A stretch of 64,000 nt of DNA from Anaerolineae bacterium (GCA_021463865.1 JAJTXY010000003.1:62001-126000), one strand, 5' to 3'; shown: positions 17,682 to 28,140, counted from the stretch's first letter. The notes: generated by a model from the letters alone, not told the origin. Program-made: numbers and translations.

Positions 17682-18833
17682 TTACCCACCTTTAACTTCT
17701 TTGAGGATGGATTCCAGATTGCCCGTCTCATAAATCTTACGATCAATCGTTACAAACGATTCAGGGCGGCGTTCCTGCCCACCTTCGCAGTAGCTATCGT
17801 CCAGTTCCCATTTGACCAGTCGAATCGTCCCCCGGTCTACTTCGATTGCTGTGATGCCATTGATATAAACGCAGCAACCACAATTGAAATAGGCCGGAGC
17901 TAAATCCCCCTTATCCTGCATTTTTTCACGACGCAGCGCATCCCGCGAATTTTTGATCGTGCGTTCAACATATTGAATCGAAGCAAGCAGTTGATAGTAA
18001 TTGGAACGATTGGCATCTGATTTCAATTTCTCTTTAAGCTCTTTCAAGATTTCCTTCAATTGGTCAATCTTGCTATAAGAGCGAAAGATGCCACGATGCG
18101 TATGCCCAGCCACCAAGACTACCCCTTTTTGCTGTGCCCATTGGTAGAGGTAGTTGTCACGTCGAAAACGAATAAGGTTGTTCTGCGCTGCACGTGGACT
18201 ATTGACCAATCCCAGTCTTTGCAGGGGTTCCCACAAAATTGCTGTTAAGCCCCACTCCTGCAAAGGTCGCCAAATATGTTTTACCCAGAAGCGGCTGGCT
18301 TTGGATTTTTGGTCGGATTGTGGGTCGCCCTGATGCCCATGTACGATAAAGATGTTTTCTCCCAGACGGATGGCCGGGTGAACCTTAATTTCACCCAAGA
18401 TCGGCCACAGGTATTTTTGCACCAGCGTTTCATCAGCCCACTCCAAATCGTGATTGCCATAGGTGCGAAAATGATAACCCGGCTTTTGGGCAAACAGGCG
18501 CTCCGCTGCAAAGGCGCCATCGTGATAGGCTTTGATGATATTGGAATATTCTGCTTCCCACCCCTCTTCAACGTCGCCATTTAAAACCAGATGATAATCA
18601 CGCTCAAAATACCATTGCAGGGCATGGCAGAAAATCAACTCATTGGGCAAAAAGTCATCGCTACCTCTTTTTTTATCGCCTTTATGCAAATCGCTGATGA
18701 TGACATAGCGGTCAGCGGTTAGCTCAAAATTGTCTACCACTGCGGCTCGATTCCATGCCTCATCCAGTGCTTTAAAGGTAAATTCCTCTTCAGAAATTCT
18801 GACCCGTGTCATCGCCTTCTCCTCCTCAGTCAA
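17682..18833 (-). CDS. Metallophosphoesterase
   Basis: YVIISDLHKGD, LNGDVEEGWE, YGNHDLEW, IVHGHQGD, VAGHTHRG; start may be the internal Met (MTRVRIS). Confidence 0.88.
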   Translation of the reverse strand: MTEEEKAMTRVRISEEEFTFKALDEAWNRAAVVDNFELTADRYVIISDLHKGDKKRGSDDFLPNELIFCHALQWYFERDYHLVLNGDVEEGWEAEYSNIIKAYHDGAFAAERLFAQKPGYHFRTYGNHDLEWADETLVQKYLWPILGEIKVHPAIRLGENIFIVHGHQGDPQSDQKSKASRFWVKHIWRPLQEWGLTAILWEPLQRLGLVNSPRAAQNNLIRFRRDNYLYQWAQQKGVVLVAGHTHRGIFRSYSKIDQLKEILKELKEKLKSDANRSNYYQLLASIQYVERTIKNSRDALRREKMQDKGDLAPAYFNCGCCVYINGITAIEVDRGTIRLVKWELDDSYCEGGQERRPESFVTIDRKIYETGNLESILKEVKGG

Positions 18834-18946
18834 TCGTCATAGGAAACCCCTTATTTAATATTAATCTGAATTGTCCAAAAACGCCGCATCTGGTAAGCTG
18901 ATATTAATGGGTTACTCTCACTCATACTGTTCAAGGGCGATTTCAT

Positions 18947-21900
18947 TTGCGCTGGACATTCCGAGGGGTCAATATTCTACTGGCAGTGACTAGCCTAGTG
19001 CTGCTTTTCATGCCGCCGCGTGTCAACCAAGTAGCCCATGCCGCCATTTTCGTCGTAGATTCCATCGCCGATCTGCCAGATGCCAATACGGGAGACGGCT
19101 TATGCCAAACGCCGATTGGCACCTGTACCCTCCGCGCCGCCATCCAACAAGCCAATGCCCTTCCCGGCCTAGATGAGATTCATTTTGGTATCGGAACGGG
19201 CCTTCAGACGATTATTCCCTCTGCCACCCTGCCTACCATCACCGACTCGCTCATTATGGATGGCACAACCCAACCGGGGTATATCAGCACGCCAATCATT
19301 GTCCTGTCCGGTACAGGGGGTGGGAATGTCATCGGCTTGAACCTGACGACCAGCAACAGCATTATTCGTGGCTTGGTGATTAATGAATTTGATATTGGCA
19401 TCTCGGTTGATGGCAACAATGCTGTCAACAATTTGATCGCGGGTAATTTTATCGGCACGACAGCGACAGGTCTTGCACCTGCACCCAATCGTACCGCTGG
19501 TATCCGATTAACCAATGGTGCATCCAACAATACGATTGGCGGCACAACCCCTGCTGACCGCAATCTCATTTCTGGCAATCTTGGTGTCGGCATCTTGGTC
19601 ACAAGTCTCAATACCGACCCCAACCTCATTACGGGCAATTTTATTGGCACGGATTTGACCGGAACGCTCATTGACCCTAGCCCCGCGATTGGTGACGAAT
19701 TGGGGAATGGGAGCGATGGCATTTCGGTAACGGGTGGTGCTGACCAACTGACCATTTCAGGCAATGTGATTGCTGGCAACAACGACGGCATCCATTTTTC
19801 GGGCGGAGGTACGACCAGTCATCAAGTGATTGGCAATTTCATCGGCACGGATTTGACTGGAACGGTTGCGTTACCCAATCGTGGTAATGGGGTCAATATT
19901 CTCAGTGGGGCGCAGCGCATCCAAATTGGTGCCCCCGGTTTAGGAAACGTCATTGCTGCTAATACCCTCAACGGGATTCACATCCAGAGTTCGGCCTCCG
20001 CAGCCACGATTCAAAGCAATTATATCGGGACGGATGCCACCCAATCCTTAAATCTTGGGAACACCCTCAATGGCATCTATCTGTCCTATTCAAGTAATAA
20101 TCGCCCCGGTGAAAATTTCATCGGTGGTTCTGGAGCAAATGTTGGGAATGTGATTGCTCATAATGGAGAGGCGGGAATCCGGATTGACTATCCCAACCAA
20201 CCGACGGGCAGTTCCCCCTACGTTGGTGCAGGCAACACCATTTCGAGCAATTCAATTTATGCCAATGGTGGACTTGGCATTGATCTGGTATTGCTGAATA
20301 CCGGCACTGGCCCGACACCGAATGATCCTAGCCCCGACGCCGACAACGGCCCGAATGATCTACAAAATTTCCCCGACCTAACCCGCGTCAGCACCAATGG
20401 CACAGATGCCACCGCCATTCAGGGCAATTTGATCACCCGGCCAAATTTGCCTGTACGCATCGAATTTTTTAACAACCTAGTCTGTGACCCATCGGGCTAT
20501 GGCGAAGGCATGACCTTGCTGGGTTTTTATGATGGTATTACAGACAGCACCGGGGTGTTAAATTTTAATGTCACTCTACCCGTAGGCGTTTCAGTTGGCT
20601 CATTTATTACAGCGACAACGGTGGCCCAAACTGTGCCGCCCAGTAACTTTCGTAATACCTCCGAATTTTCGCCCTGCCTCCCCTCTGTTTCGACCACTAA
20701 CCTTGTTTTGACCAAAACGGACAATATTGATCCCGTAGTGGTAGGGAATAACCTCATTTATACACTCACCGTCAGCAATACTGGGCCTGAAGATGCGACG
20801 GCTGTCACCGTGACCGACCCACTACCGATTGGGACGACGCCAGTAAACGTCTCCCCTAGCGGAATTTGCACTGAAACGAGCGGTCTTGTAACCTGCACGA
20901 TTGGGAATTTACCAGCCGGAGCCTCCACCACCATTCAAATCGAAATTAATGTGACCGCCACGAACGATTTGGTCAATACCGCATCAGTCACAGGTAATGA
21001 GATCGAGAGCAATTATGAGGACAACACAGCCAGCCAAATGACTACCGTGTCGTTTGTATCGCCCACCCCAACCTTCACAAGTACGCCTATTACGGTGACG
21101 GCCACTTCAATATCCAGTACCGTCCCTTCTACTACAACCGCGTTCCCGACTCAGATCGCCAGTGCAACAGCCATCGCATCCAATACGCCAAACAATATTC
21201 AGATGGCTAGCTCGACGGCCTCAAGAACGAGTACACGAACGGCAACGGCTTCGCGCACTGCCACCTCAGTTCCGAGCCAGACTGCCACTCGTACACCCTT
21301 GCCGACACGCACCGCCACCCCTTCAAGAACCCCTATTTCCACCAATACCCATGTGCCAACCTCGACACCCCGTCCATCGCAAACCCCGATTCCGTCAGCA
21401 AGCGCTACCCTTGTTTTGCCGACGATGACCAACAGCCCAACCCCGGTGCCGCTAGAAATCGAAAAAGAACCCGTTGATGATGACACCTACACCATCACGA
21501 TCAGCAATCCCGGGGTGGCTTACGTTACCCAATTATTGCTGACCGAACAGCTACGTCCCGGCATGTCCTTTATTTCGTCGAATCCAAGGTCGCCGACCTG
21601 CCAACAAATTGAGGGACGCATCACTTGTCAGTTAGGTACATTAGCGGGTGGAGCAAGTACAGGTGTACGCATTGAGGTTGATCCAGCGGGGTTAGAATTG
21701 TTATCGGGCCAAACGACTGTCTCGGCGAATGGACAAACCGTTGCCAGCGTAGATCGGCCTTACATTGCCAAGTTTGCCGCACCGGGGTTTGTGGAACCGG
21801 GAGCAGAGATTGTTTGGACAATACAGGTCATTAATCCAACGAACCGCGTCGCCTCGAATGTGCAGGTGGTGGATGTCATTCCTGCCGAATTTGAGATTTT

Positions 21901-22243
21901 AGCGGCTACCTCTACACAGGGTGCGATTTCACGACAGGGGCAGCAAGTCACCTTACGTTTAGCTGTCTTAGAGCCAGTCGATGCACTCACCATTACCATT
22001 CAAACACGGTTGGTAGCGGAGGTCGAAAATCCAGTTATCCCCAATCGTGCCTGTCTCACCACCCGCGAATATCCAACACAGCGGTGTGCCGAGATTAATC
22101 TCCTGCGGGTGCGAACCCTACCTGCCACTGGCGAATCATGGTGGGGACAATGGCGGTTAACCCTTTTGGTTGCCACACTCATTGGGTTATTAAGCGCGAC
22201 GCTTCTCTGCTGGCGATTAAGACGGACGACGCAGCAGCAGTAG
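18947..22243 (+). CDS. Secreted CSLREA/parallel beta-helix/DUF11 surface protein with T/P/S-rich linker and LPATG-type C-terminus (TTG start)
   Basis: FVVDSIADLPDANTGDGLCQTPIGTCTLRAAIQQANALPG; DUF11-like LVLTKTDNIDPVVVGNNLIYTLTVSNTGPEDATAVTVTDPLP; LPATGESWWGQWRLTLLVATLIGLLSATLLCWRLRR. Confidence 0.85.
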   Translation: MRWTFRGVNILLAVTSLVLLFMPPRVNQVAHAAIFVVDSIADLPDANTGDGLCQTPIGTCTLRAAIQQANALPGLDEIHFGIGTGLQTIIPSATLPTITDSLIMDGTTQPGYISTPIIVLSGTGGGNVIGLNLTTSNSIIRGLVINEFDIGISVDGNNAVNNLIAGNFIGTTATGLAPAPNRTAGIRLTNGASNNTIGGTTPADRNLISGNLGVGILVTSLNTDPNLITGNFIGTDLTGTLIDPSPAIGDELGNGSDGISVTGGADQLTISGNVIAGNNDGIHFSGGGTTSHQVIGNFIGTDLTGTVALPNRGNGVNILSGAQRIQIGAPGLGNVIAANTLNGIHIQSSASAATIQSNYIGTDATQSLNLGNTLNGIYLSYSSNNRPGENFIGGSGANVGNVIAHNGEAGIRIDYPNQPTGSSPYVGAGNTISSNSIYANGGLGIDLVLLNTGTGPTPNDPSPDADNGPNDLQNFPDLTRVSTNGTDATAIQGNLITRPNLPVRIEFFNNLVCDPSGYGEGMTLLGFYDGITDSTGVLNFNVTLPVGVSVGSFITATTVAQTVPPSNFRNTSEFSPCLPSVSTTNLVLTKTDNIDPVVVGNNLIYTLTVSNTGPEDATAVTVTDPLPIGTTPVNVSPSGICTETSGLVTCTIGNLPAGASTTIQIEINVTATNDLVNTASVTGNEIESNYEDNTASQMTTVSFVSPTPTFTSTPITVTATSISSTVPSTTTAFPTQIASATAIASNTPNNIQMASSTASRTSTRTATASRTATSVPSQTATRTPLPTRTATPSRTPISTNTHVPTSTPRPSQTPIPSASATLVLPTMTNSPTPVPLEIEKEPVDDDTYTITISNPGVAYVTQLLLTEQLRPGMSFISSNPRSPTCQQIEGRITCQLGTLAGGASTGVRIEVDPAGLELLSGQTTVSANGQTVASVDRPYIAKFAAPGFVEPGAEIVWTIQVINPTNRVASNVQVVDVIPAEFEILAATSTQGAISRQGQQVTLRLAVLEPVDALTITIQTRLVAEVENPVIPNRACLTTREYPTQRCAEINLLRVRTLPATGESWWGQWRLTLLVATLIGLLSATLLCWRLRRTTQQQ

Positions 22244-23617
22244 GTTAAATGGCGCGGTCAGGGTACAGTCCAATTCGGAAAATTCAATAACGGCCTCTCC
22301 GCTAATCAAATCCGGCCCCTCCACTTGCAGCGTATCCCGATGCAGATTCCCGGTATCATCAGTATAGATACGCCGATATTGCGCTTCCGCAATCCGCGTA
22401 AATTCGCCGATGCTCAAAATCAAGGACGCGCCAGAATCTTGAATCGTGACACTGTTGAGGCCAACCCCCTCAAACGAAATCACCGTCCCATCGGGGCACG
22501 TCATGTCCTCTACACCCCACGTAAACCGCCACTCCCCATCGAGTGGGATACCCGGCTGAATTTCCAGTGGCGGAGGAACGGTCACGGGCCGATCGAGCAT
22601 ATTGGTCGGCAGGCTTTGCACATTATTTTCGTCATAGGGTTCGGGTGAATTGGGAACATCGGATGGGGCAAGATTCTCACTCATCGGCACACTGACACTC
22701 GTACCTGCAACTGCTGTGCGCGTCGTCCCATTAGAAGTGACCTGAGCCGACCCTTCCACGACATTGACCGCCATCTCGCCACCCGCTTGTGCCTGCAAGT
22801 ATGCTGTTCCACTGAGTTGGATATCCACTTCGTTCGTCAAAATGGTGACTTCTGCCACGCCTTCCGGTGTCTGAATCAAAAGGCCGCTGTTGGGGGCTTC
22901 GGGACACCCCGCGTCATCCGTCCCCGTTTGGAAATAGAAGGCTTGCATTGGGCCATATTGCGGGCTAGGCGGGGTTTCAGCAAAATGGGCAGGGTCCACA
23001 ATGGGTAAAGTCTCAATATCAATCTCGGCACTGACCAACTCCACAAACACCCATCCTGCCAAATCGGGTTGACCCGGCACCAGCACCCGCAACCACGAAC
23101 TATCGGCAAGGCGTCCGCTGGCCGTGACAACATCACCTGCGGTTAACGTCTCCAAAATTGGACTGACGGTACTTGGTTCGCTGCGAATATTCGCTTGCGA
23201 GATGGCGGTGACGGGCAGTAATTGGGTGGCGTTATCCAGCGTGACGTTGCCAAACATCAAAAAGGTGACATCTTGCGGGGTGGTCTGTTCCAAATCGGCC
23301 TGAATTTTGATCATCGCCACACCCCACGCCCCGGTATTTTCGTCCATCGCGCTCAACCGCAAACTCTTGACTTCGACCACATTGACCACATCCCCCGGCG
23401 CGTCAAAACTAAAATTAGGATAACCTGCTTGTGGCTCGGCATCCAAAACCAAATGCCCATAACAGGCTTGGTTGCGTTCAAGGACATCACAATTGGCGGT
23501 GGTCAAGACAAAGGCCGTTTGCACGATTTGCGGACAATCCGTATCCCCCTGTGCCCGTGCTGAAGCAGGTGTCAATAGCACCACACCCAACAAACCTATC
23601 CATTTTCGTAGGGTCAT
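22217..23617 (-). CDS. Secreted protein with SH3b-like and FecR-like domains
   Basis: Signal peptide MTLRKWIGLLGVVLLTPASARAQ; SQANIRSEPSTVSPILETLTAGDVVTASGRLADSSWLRV; TPEGVAEVTILTNEVDIQLSGTAYLQAQAGGEMAVNVVEGSAQVTS. Confidence 0.75.
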   Translation of the reverse strand: MTLRKWIGLLGVVLLTPASARAQGDTDCPQIVQTAFVLTTANCDVLERNQACYGHLVLDAEPQAGYPNFSFDAPGDVVNVVEVKSLRLSAMDENTGAWGVAMIKIQADLEQTTPQDVTFLMFGNVTLDNATQLLPVTAISQANIRSEPSTVSPILETLTAGDVVTASGRLADSSWLRVLVPGQPDLAGWVFVELVSAEIDIETLPIVDPAHFAETPPSPQYGPMQAFYFQTGTDDAGCPEAPNSGLLIQTPEGVAEVTILTNEVDIQLSGTAYLQAQAGGEMAVNVVEGSAQVTSNGTTRTAVAGTSVSVPMSENLAPSDVPNSPEPYDENNVQSLPTNMLDRPVTVPPPLEIQPGIPLDGEWRFTWGVEDMTCPDGTVISFEGVGLNSVTIQDSGASLILSIGEFTRIAEAQYRRIYTDDTGNLHRDTLQVEGPDLISGEAVIEFSELDCTLTAPFNLLLLRRPS

Positions 23618-23637
23618 AGCCCACCCTTTTTTGACCA

Positions 23638-26600
23638 TTAGGGGCACGTCGCGTGATAATCAGTGGCGGGGAAATAACGCACCCATTCTTCATGACTCAG
23701 ATTGCGGTTGGCGATTTGACAGGCCCGTTTCTGCCACGCCTGTAAAGCGGCCTCCCATACCAACACCTTACCGTCATCCGTCACACTTGCCAAGCGAGAC
23801 CCGTCCGAGCTAAAAGCAACCCCATTGACCCATCCTTGCCGGGTAAAAAACGGCTGGCCCATTGGCTGGCCTGTCTCAATATTCCACCAAATGAGGCTGG
23901 TATCGCGGCTGCCAGATACCAACCATTGCCCATCGGGGCTAAAGGCCAAACTCAACACCCAATGGACATGCCCAGTGAGGGGTTGACGAATAAGTTGATG
24001 GGTCGCCACATCCCACAGCCGAATCGTGTTATCCCGGCTGGCGGTGGCTAATAATTTCCCATCGGGGCTAAAGGCAACGGCTGTCACTTCCGCCGTATGT
24101 CCTGTCAGGGTCTCACCTATGGGTTGATGCGCCGCCACATCCCACAAAATAACCGTATGGTCACGACTGGCACTTGCCAATACCCTGCCATCGGGACTAA
24201 ATGCCACACCCAAAACGCCGTCAGTATGTCCTGTCAGCACCTCATCAATCGGCTGATGCGTCGCCATATCCCACAATATAACCGTACCGTCATCACTTCC
24301 CGATGCCAATAATCGCCCATCGGGGTTAAAGGCGACCTCAAACACAACTTCGGTATGGCCTAGCAACGGTTCACCAATTGGCTGCTGGGTGGCTATATCC
24401 CACAAAATGACTGTCTGGTCAGCGCTGCCAGAAGCCAATATTTTCTCATCGGGACTAAAGGCCACACTCGTGACCGGCCCAATATGCCCCTCCAACAGAA
24501 TCGGATCGCTGTCGGAATCTGCCTTCCATAACCATATGTCGGAACCGCCCCCGACTGCCATCCACTGGCTATCTGGGCTAAACGTCACAGCCGAGGCTGA
24601 ATCAGTGGTATCAAAAATATGTGGATTTAAGGGCACTTGCTGGTGGATGTCCCATAAAATCAGCGTTTTATCGGCGCTTGCCGAGGCTAACAGTGACCCA
24701 TCCGGGCTAAAGGCCACCCGCCACACCGCATCTTGATGGCCTGTGAGGGGTAGGGCGATTAATTCCCCATTTTGGGCTGACCACACACGCAGTGTTCCAT
24801 CGGCACTGCCCGAGACGATCATCTGACCATCGGGGCTAAAAGCGACACTCCGCACCCACCCAGTATGACCTGTGGAAATCTGGCTTAAGGCTTCCCGTGT
24901 CGCCACATCCCAAATGATTAGGGTTGTATCGGCACTACCAGATACCAACCGCTGACTATCGGGACTAAAGGCCACGCTCCACAGCCAATTAGTATGACCC
25001 GTCAGTGGTTCACCAACCGTCTCACCCGTTTCAACATCCCACAATCGCACCGTTCCATCCGCACTCCCCGAAGCGATGAGGCGACCATCAGGACTAAAAG
25101 CGACATCGTACACCGCGTCACTATGACCTGTAAGGGGATTCCCGACTGCCTGCCGTGTCCCAATATCCCACAAAATGATGGTATGATCTTGGCCCGCCGT
25201 AACCAGCATTTTGCCATCCGGACTAAACGCCATCCGCCAAATCGAATCGGTATGACCGGGTAGGGCGTCCCCAATGGATTCACCCGTCTGTACATCCCAA
25301 AGATACACCAGTGCATCTGTTCCACCTGACACCAGCAACCGACCATCGGGGCTAAAGGCAACCGTATTGACCGCTCCCGTCATGCCCAACAATTCACGGA
25401 TGGGTTGATGGGTGTTGGCATCCCACAATATAATCCGCCCATCTTGCCCGGCGGAAGCCAATATTTTTCCATCGGGGCTAAAGGCCACATCGCGTACTCG
25501 TTCGGTGTGCCCATGCAAAAAGGTCAGCAGGCGCGGATTAGATTGCAACAGGGTTAGGAGGCTACTCCGTGATTCAAACGTGTCGGCGGCACGACCACTT
25601 TCGAGGCTCAATAGCAGCGCCACATCCAATCGGTCAGCATGATTCAGTGCTGTCGAAGCCAATTCACGCGAACGGGCAATGGTGGCCTCGCGGTTGGCGC
25701 GATTCCGGTCAAAAACAGCCGTCGTCTCGGCGTGTCGGGCTTGACGTTGGGCTGTCCATGCCAAACCTGCCAACACTAACGCCACTACTGAAAATACGAT
25801 CAACCCCGCTACAAATAGCTGCCCCCGCTGTTTGGCGCGTCGGCGTGCTCGGCTACTGGCGGCAAGATAGGCTTTTTCATGGTCGGTCAATGTAATAAAT
25901 CGCTCATCAGCCAGCAATTCAAATTGGGCCAAACGTGCGCCGCTCGCAAGATAGCCCGTTTCGTGTCCGTTGCTGTCCCATTCAAGGGCAGCAGTAGCAA
26001 GACGGCGCTGAATGAGCAAATTTTGCCGATCTTCCTCAATCCACTGATGCAATCGCCCCCACGTGCGAATGAGAGCTTCATGGGCAACCTCAACCGTCGG
26101 CTCACGGGTAATCGGGTCATGGTCAAAAGTCAGCAGCCGATGTTTGCCAAATTCATCCAACACCGCCCACAGCGGATGGGTTTTGGTAGGCGCAATGGAC
26201 GTTAATTCGCTCCAACGCACCCGCCGACGGGTATCTTCCACCCCTTCGCCAATCGTCACCAAGCGCAAAAAAAGCTGACGAATCGCCTCCCGACCCGTGA
26301 TATTCTGTTTTTCATAGAGTTCATCCGCCCGCCGTGACAACGCCCCAGAAATGCCACCCCCTTTTTGATAGGCGGCATGAGTCAACATGCGCCCTTCACG
26401 CTGTTCAAAAAGCTCGGTCAGCGCATATTGCAGTAACGGCAGCGCCCCGGCCTGTTGGCTTACATCATTTACCATCGCCGCAACTAAATCCGGCTCAACC
26501 TTTAACCCTACTTGTTCGGCAGGTTTGACAATCGCGCTTTCAAGTTCATGGACTTGTAGGGGCAGAATGATTTCCGTCCGGTCACGCAGCAAATCACCAA

Positions 26601-28140
26601 AACCGGGATAGAGCAGGGGGCGGTCATAAAAATCGGCACGTAAGGCAATCACTACTCGTACCCGACTGTCGGGAGCATGTACCGCCGCCAAAAGGTTGCG
26701 TAGGAAATGGGCTTGCTGCTGTGGGTCATCAGCTTGGGTAAAAACTTCCTCAAATTGATCTATCACCAAAACCAATTCATCGCCCACGCTCATGATGTCG
26801 GCTACGACCTCGACCAACCCCTGTGGGCTTTCGTGTAGGCGGCCACTAATCCAATCGCTTTCGCCAAATGCGATGCTCAATAAGGCTGTTTCCAAACGAC
26901 GCAGGGGATTGCGACCGGGCGTCATGCGCGTGACAAACCAATTTTCCGAACCCACCAAATCACCGCGATGCAGGGCTGGGATTACACCCGCGTTAACAAG
27001 GCTTGATTTCCCGCTGCCGCTCGCCCCCACAATTGCCAAAAAGCGCTGATACGGGCCAGTCTCAATGAGTCGCTGCAAAATACGCTGGAGGGTCTTTTCG
27101 CGCCCATAAAAAATTCCTGCGTCAGTTTCCATAAAGGGCCGTAACCCTTTGTAGGGGTTGGGTGGGGAAATGATGGGGGTAATAATTTGCGTCTTGCGTG
27201 ATACCTCTGTTGTTGGCCCAAATTTGACCGTCTGACCACGCGGTCTACCAGGATTTTCGCTAATTTTGCCGCCGCCAGAAGCAATTTGAACCCCTTCTAC
27301 CGATTCGATCATCCGTGTAAAGTCCGCCGCAAAACTCAACACATCGCCATAACGCACATCCAATTTTTTAGCTGTTGCTCGTTGAATCACCTCATTGATT
27401 GCCGGAGGCAGATCACCCCGTATCTCATTGACGGCTGGCACAGGATCAAACAAATGCCGATCCATCAAAGCCGTATCGGTTAGTTCATCAAATGGCAACT
27501 GACGGGTTAGCACCTCAAACAGTAACACACCGAGACTGTAAATATCCGCCTGTGGGGTAATAGCCGCGCCACGAATCTGCTCCGGCGACATATAGGCGGG
27601 GGAACCAAATAGGCCCTCTTCTTGGGTAACGTCCGTTTTGCCCACCAATTTCTTGGCAATCCCAAAATCCGCTAAATAAGCATTGTTTTCTTCATCTAAC
27701 AAAATATTGGAAGGCTTGAGGTCAAGGTGTACCACCCCTTTGCGGTGAGTATGCGACAAGGCGGCAGCCACTTGGTTGAGTAATCGGGCAGCGGCGGTCA
27801 ATCCCCAAGAATTTTTCTGGATAGATTCGCTTAGGTTGCCTCCCTTAAACAGGCGCATCACAATATAAGCGGCATTCGGTTCGCGCCAATAGTCGTACAA
27901 GGGCACGATATGGAGGTGTTCTAACTGCGCAATAATTTGAGCTTCCAGTTCAAAGCGGCGAATGAAATTGGGGTGGTTGGCAAACTGGGGGTCGAAAATT
28001 TTGACCGCCACTTCACGTTCCACCAGCGGCTGGTAGGCGCGATAGACAACGGCAAAACCACCCTTACCAATCACGTATTCCAATTCATAGCCTTTGATGG
28101 TTTGCCCAGTGGAAATGGGGGGAAATGGCGCGTCAGTCAT
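23638..28140 (-). CDS. Ser/Thr kinase - nSTAND1 NTPase - single TM - 14x WD40 protein
   Basis: GKGGFAVVYRA, HLDLKPSNILL, ADFGIAKK; NPYKGLRPFMETDAGIFYGRE, VGASGSGKSSLV, LVLVIDQFEEVF; QLFVAGLIVFSVVALVLAGLAW; 14 VAFSPDG-type repeats. Confidence 0.93.
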   Translation of the reverse strand: MTDAPFPPISTGQTIKGYELEYVIGKGGFAVVYRAYQPLVEREVAVKIFDPQFANHPNFIRRFELEAQIIAQLEHLHIVPLYDYWREPNAAYIVMRLFKGGNLSESIQKNSWGLTAAARLLNQVAAALSHTHRKGVVHLDLKPSNILLDEENNAYLADFGIAKKLVGKTDVTQEEGLFGSPAYMSPEQIRGAAITPQADIYSLGVLLFEVLTRQLPFDELTDTALMDRHLFDPVPAVNEIRGDLPPAINEVIQRATAKKLDVRYGDVLSFAADFTRMIESVEGVQIASGGGKISENPGRPRGQTVKFGPTTEVSRKTQIITPIISPPNPYKGLRPFMETDAGIFYGREKTLQRILQRLIETGPYQRFLAIVGASGSGKSSLVNAGVIPALHRGDLVGSENWFVTRMTPGRNPLRRLETALLSIAFGESDWISGRLHESPQGLVEVVADIMSVGDELVLVIDQFEEVFTQADDPQQQAHFLRNLLAAVHAPDSRVRVVIALRADFYDRPLLYPGFGDLLRDRTEIILPLQVHELESAIVKPAEQVGLKVEPDLVAAMVNDVSQQAGALPLLQYALTELFEQREGRMLTHAAYQKGGGISGALSRRADELYEKQNITGREAIRQLFLRLVTIGEGVEDTRRRVRWSELTSIAPTKTHPLWAVLDEFGKHRLLTFDHDPITREPTVEVAHEALIRTWGRLHQWIEEDRQNLLIQRRLATAALEWDSNGHETGYLASGARLAQFELLADERFITLTDHEKAYLAASSRARRRAKQRGQLFVAGLIVFSVVALVLAGLAWTAQRQARHAETTAVFDRNRANREATIARSRELASTALNHADRLDVALLLSLESGRAADTFESRSSLLTLLQSNPRLLTFLHGHTERVRDVAFSPDGKILASAGQDGRIILWDANTHQPIRELLGMTGAVNTVAFSPDGRLLVSGGTDALVYLWDVQTGESIGDALPGHTDSIWRMAFSPDGKMLVTAGQDHTIILWDIGTRQAVGNPLTGHSDAVYDVAFSPDGRLIASGSADGTVRLWDVETGETVGEPLTGHTNWLWSVAFSPDSQRLVSGSADTTLIIWDVATREALSQISTGHTGWVRSVAFSPDGQMIVSGSADGTLRVWSAQNGELIALPLTGHQDAVWRVAFSPDGSLLASASADKTLILWDIHQQVPLNPHIFDTTDSASAVTFSPDSQWMAVGGGSDIWLWKADSDSDPILLEGHIGPVTSVAFSPDEKILASGSADQTVILWDIATQQPIGEPLLGHTEVVFEVAFNPDGRLLASGSDDGTVILWDMATHQPIDEVLTGHTDGVLGVAFSPDGRVLASASRDHTVILWDVAAHQPIGETLTGHTAEVTAVAFSPDGKLLATASRDNTIRLWDVATHQLIRQPLTGHVHWVLSLAFSPDGQWLVSGSRDTSLIWWNIETGQPMGQPFFTRQGWVNGVAFSSDGSRLASVTDDGKVLVWEAALQAWQKRACQIANRNLSHEEWVRYFPATDYHATCP
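23740..25540 (-). repeat. WD40-coding tandem repeats, ~129-bp period, 14 units (boundaries approximate)
   Basis: Recurring CCATCGGGGCTAAAGGC on + strand at ~129-bp spacing. Confidence 0.93.

Noticed and set aside
21090-21460. T/P/S-rich low-complexity segment considered as a separate repeat element
   Set aside because: Ordinary in-frame linker of a surface protein, common in secreted Anaerolineae-type proteins; no distinct DNA repeat unit.
23740-25540. Regular ~129-bp DNA repeats considered as a CRISPR or other non-coding array
   Set aside because: They are in-frame WD40 repeats encoding 43-aa units, with no CRISPR repeat/spacer pattern.
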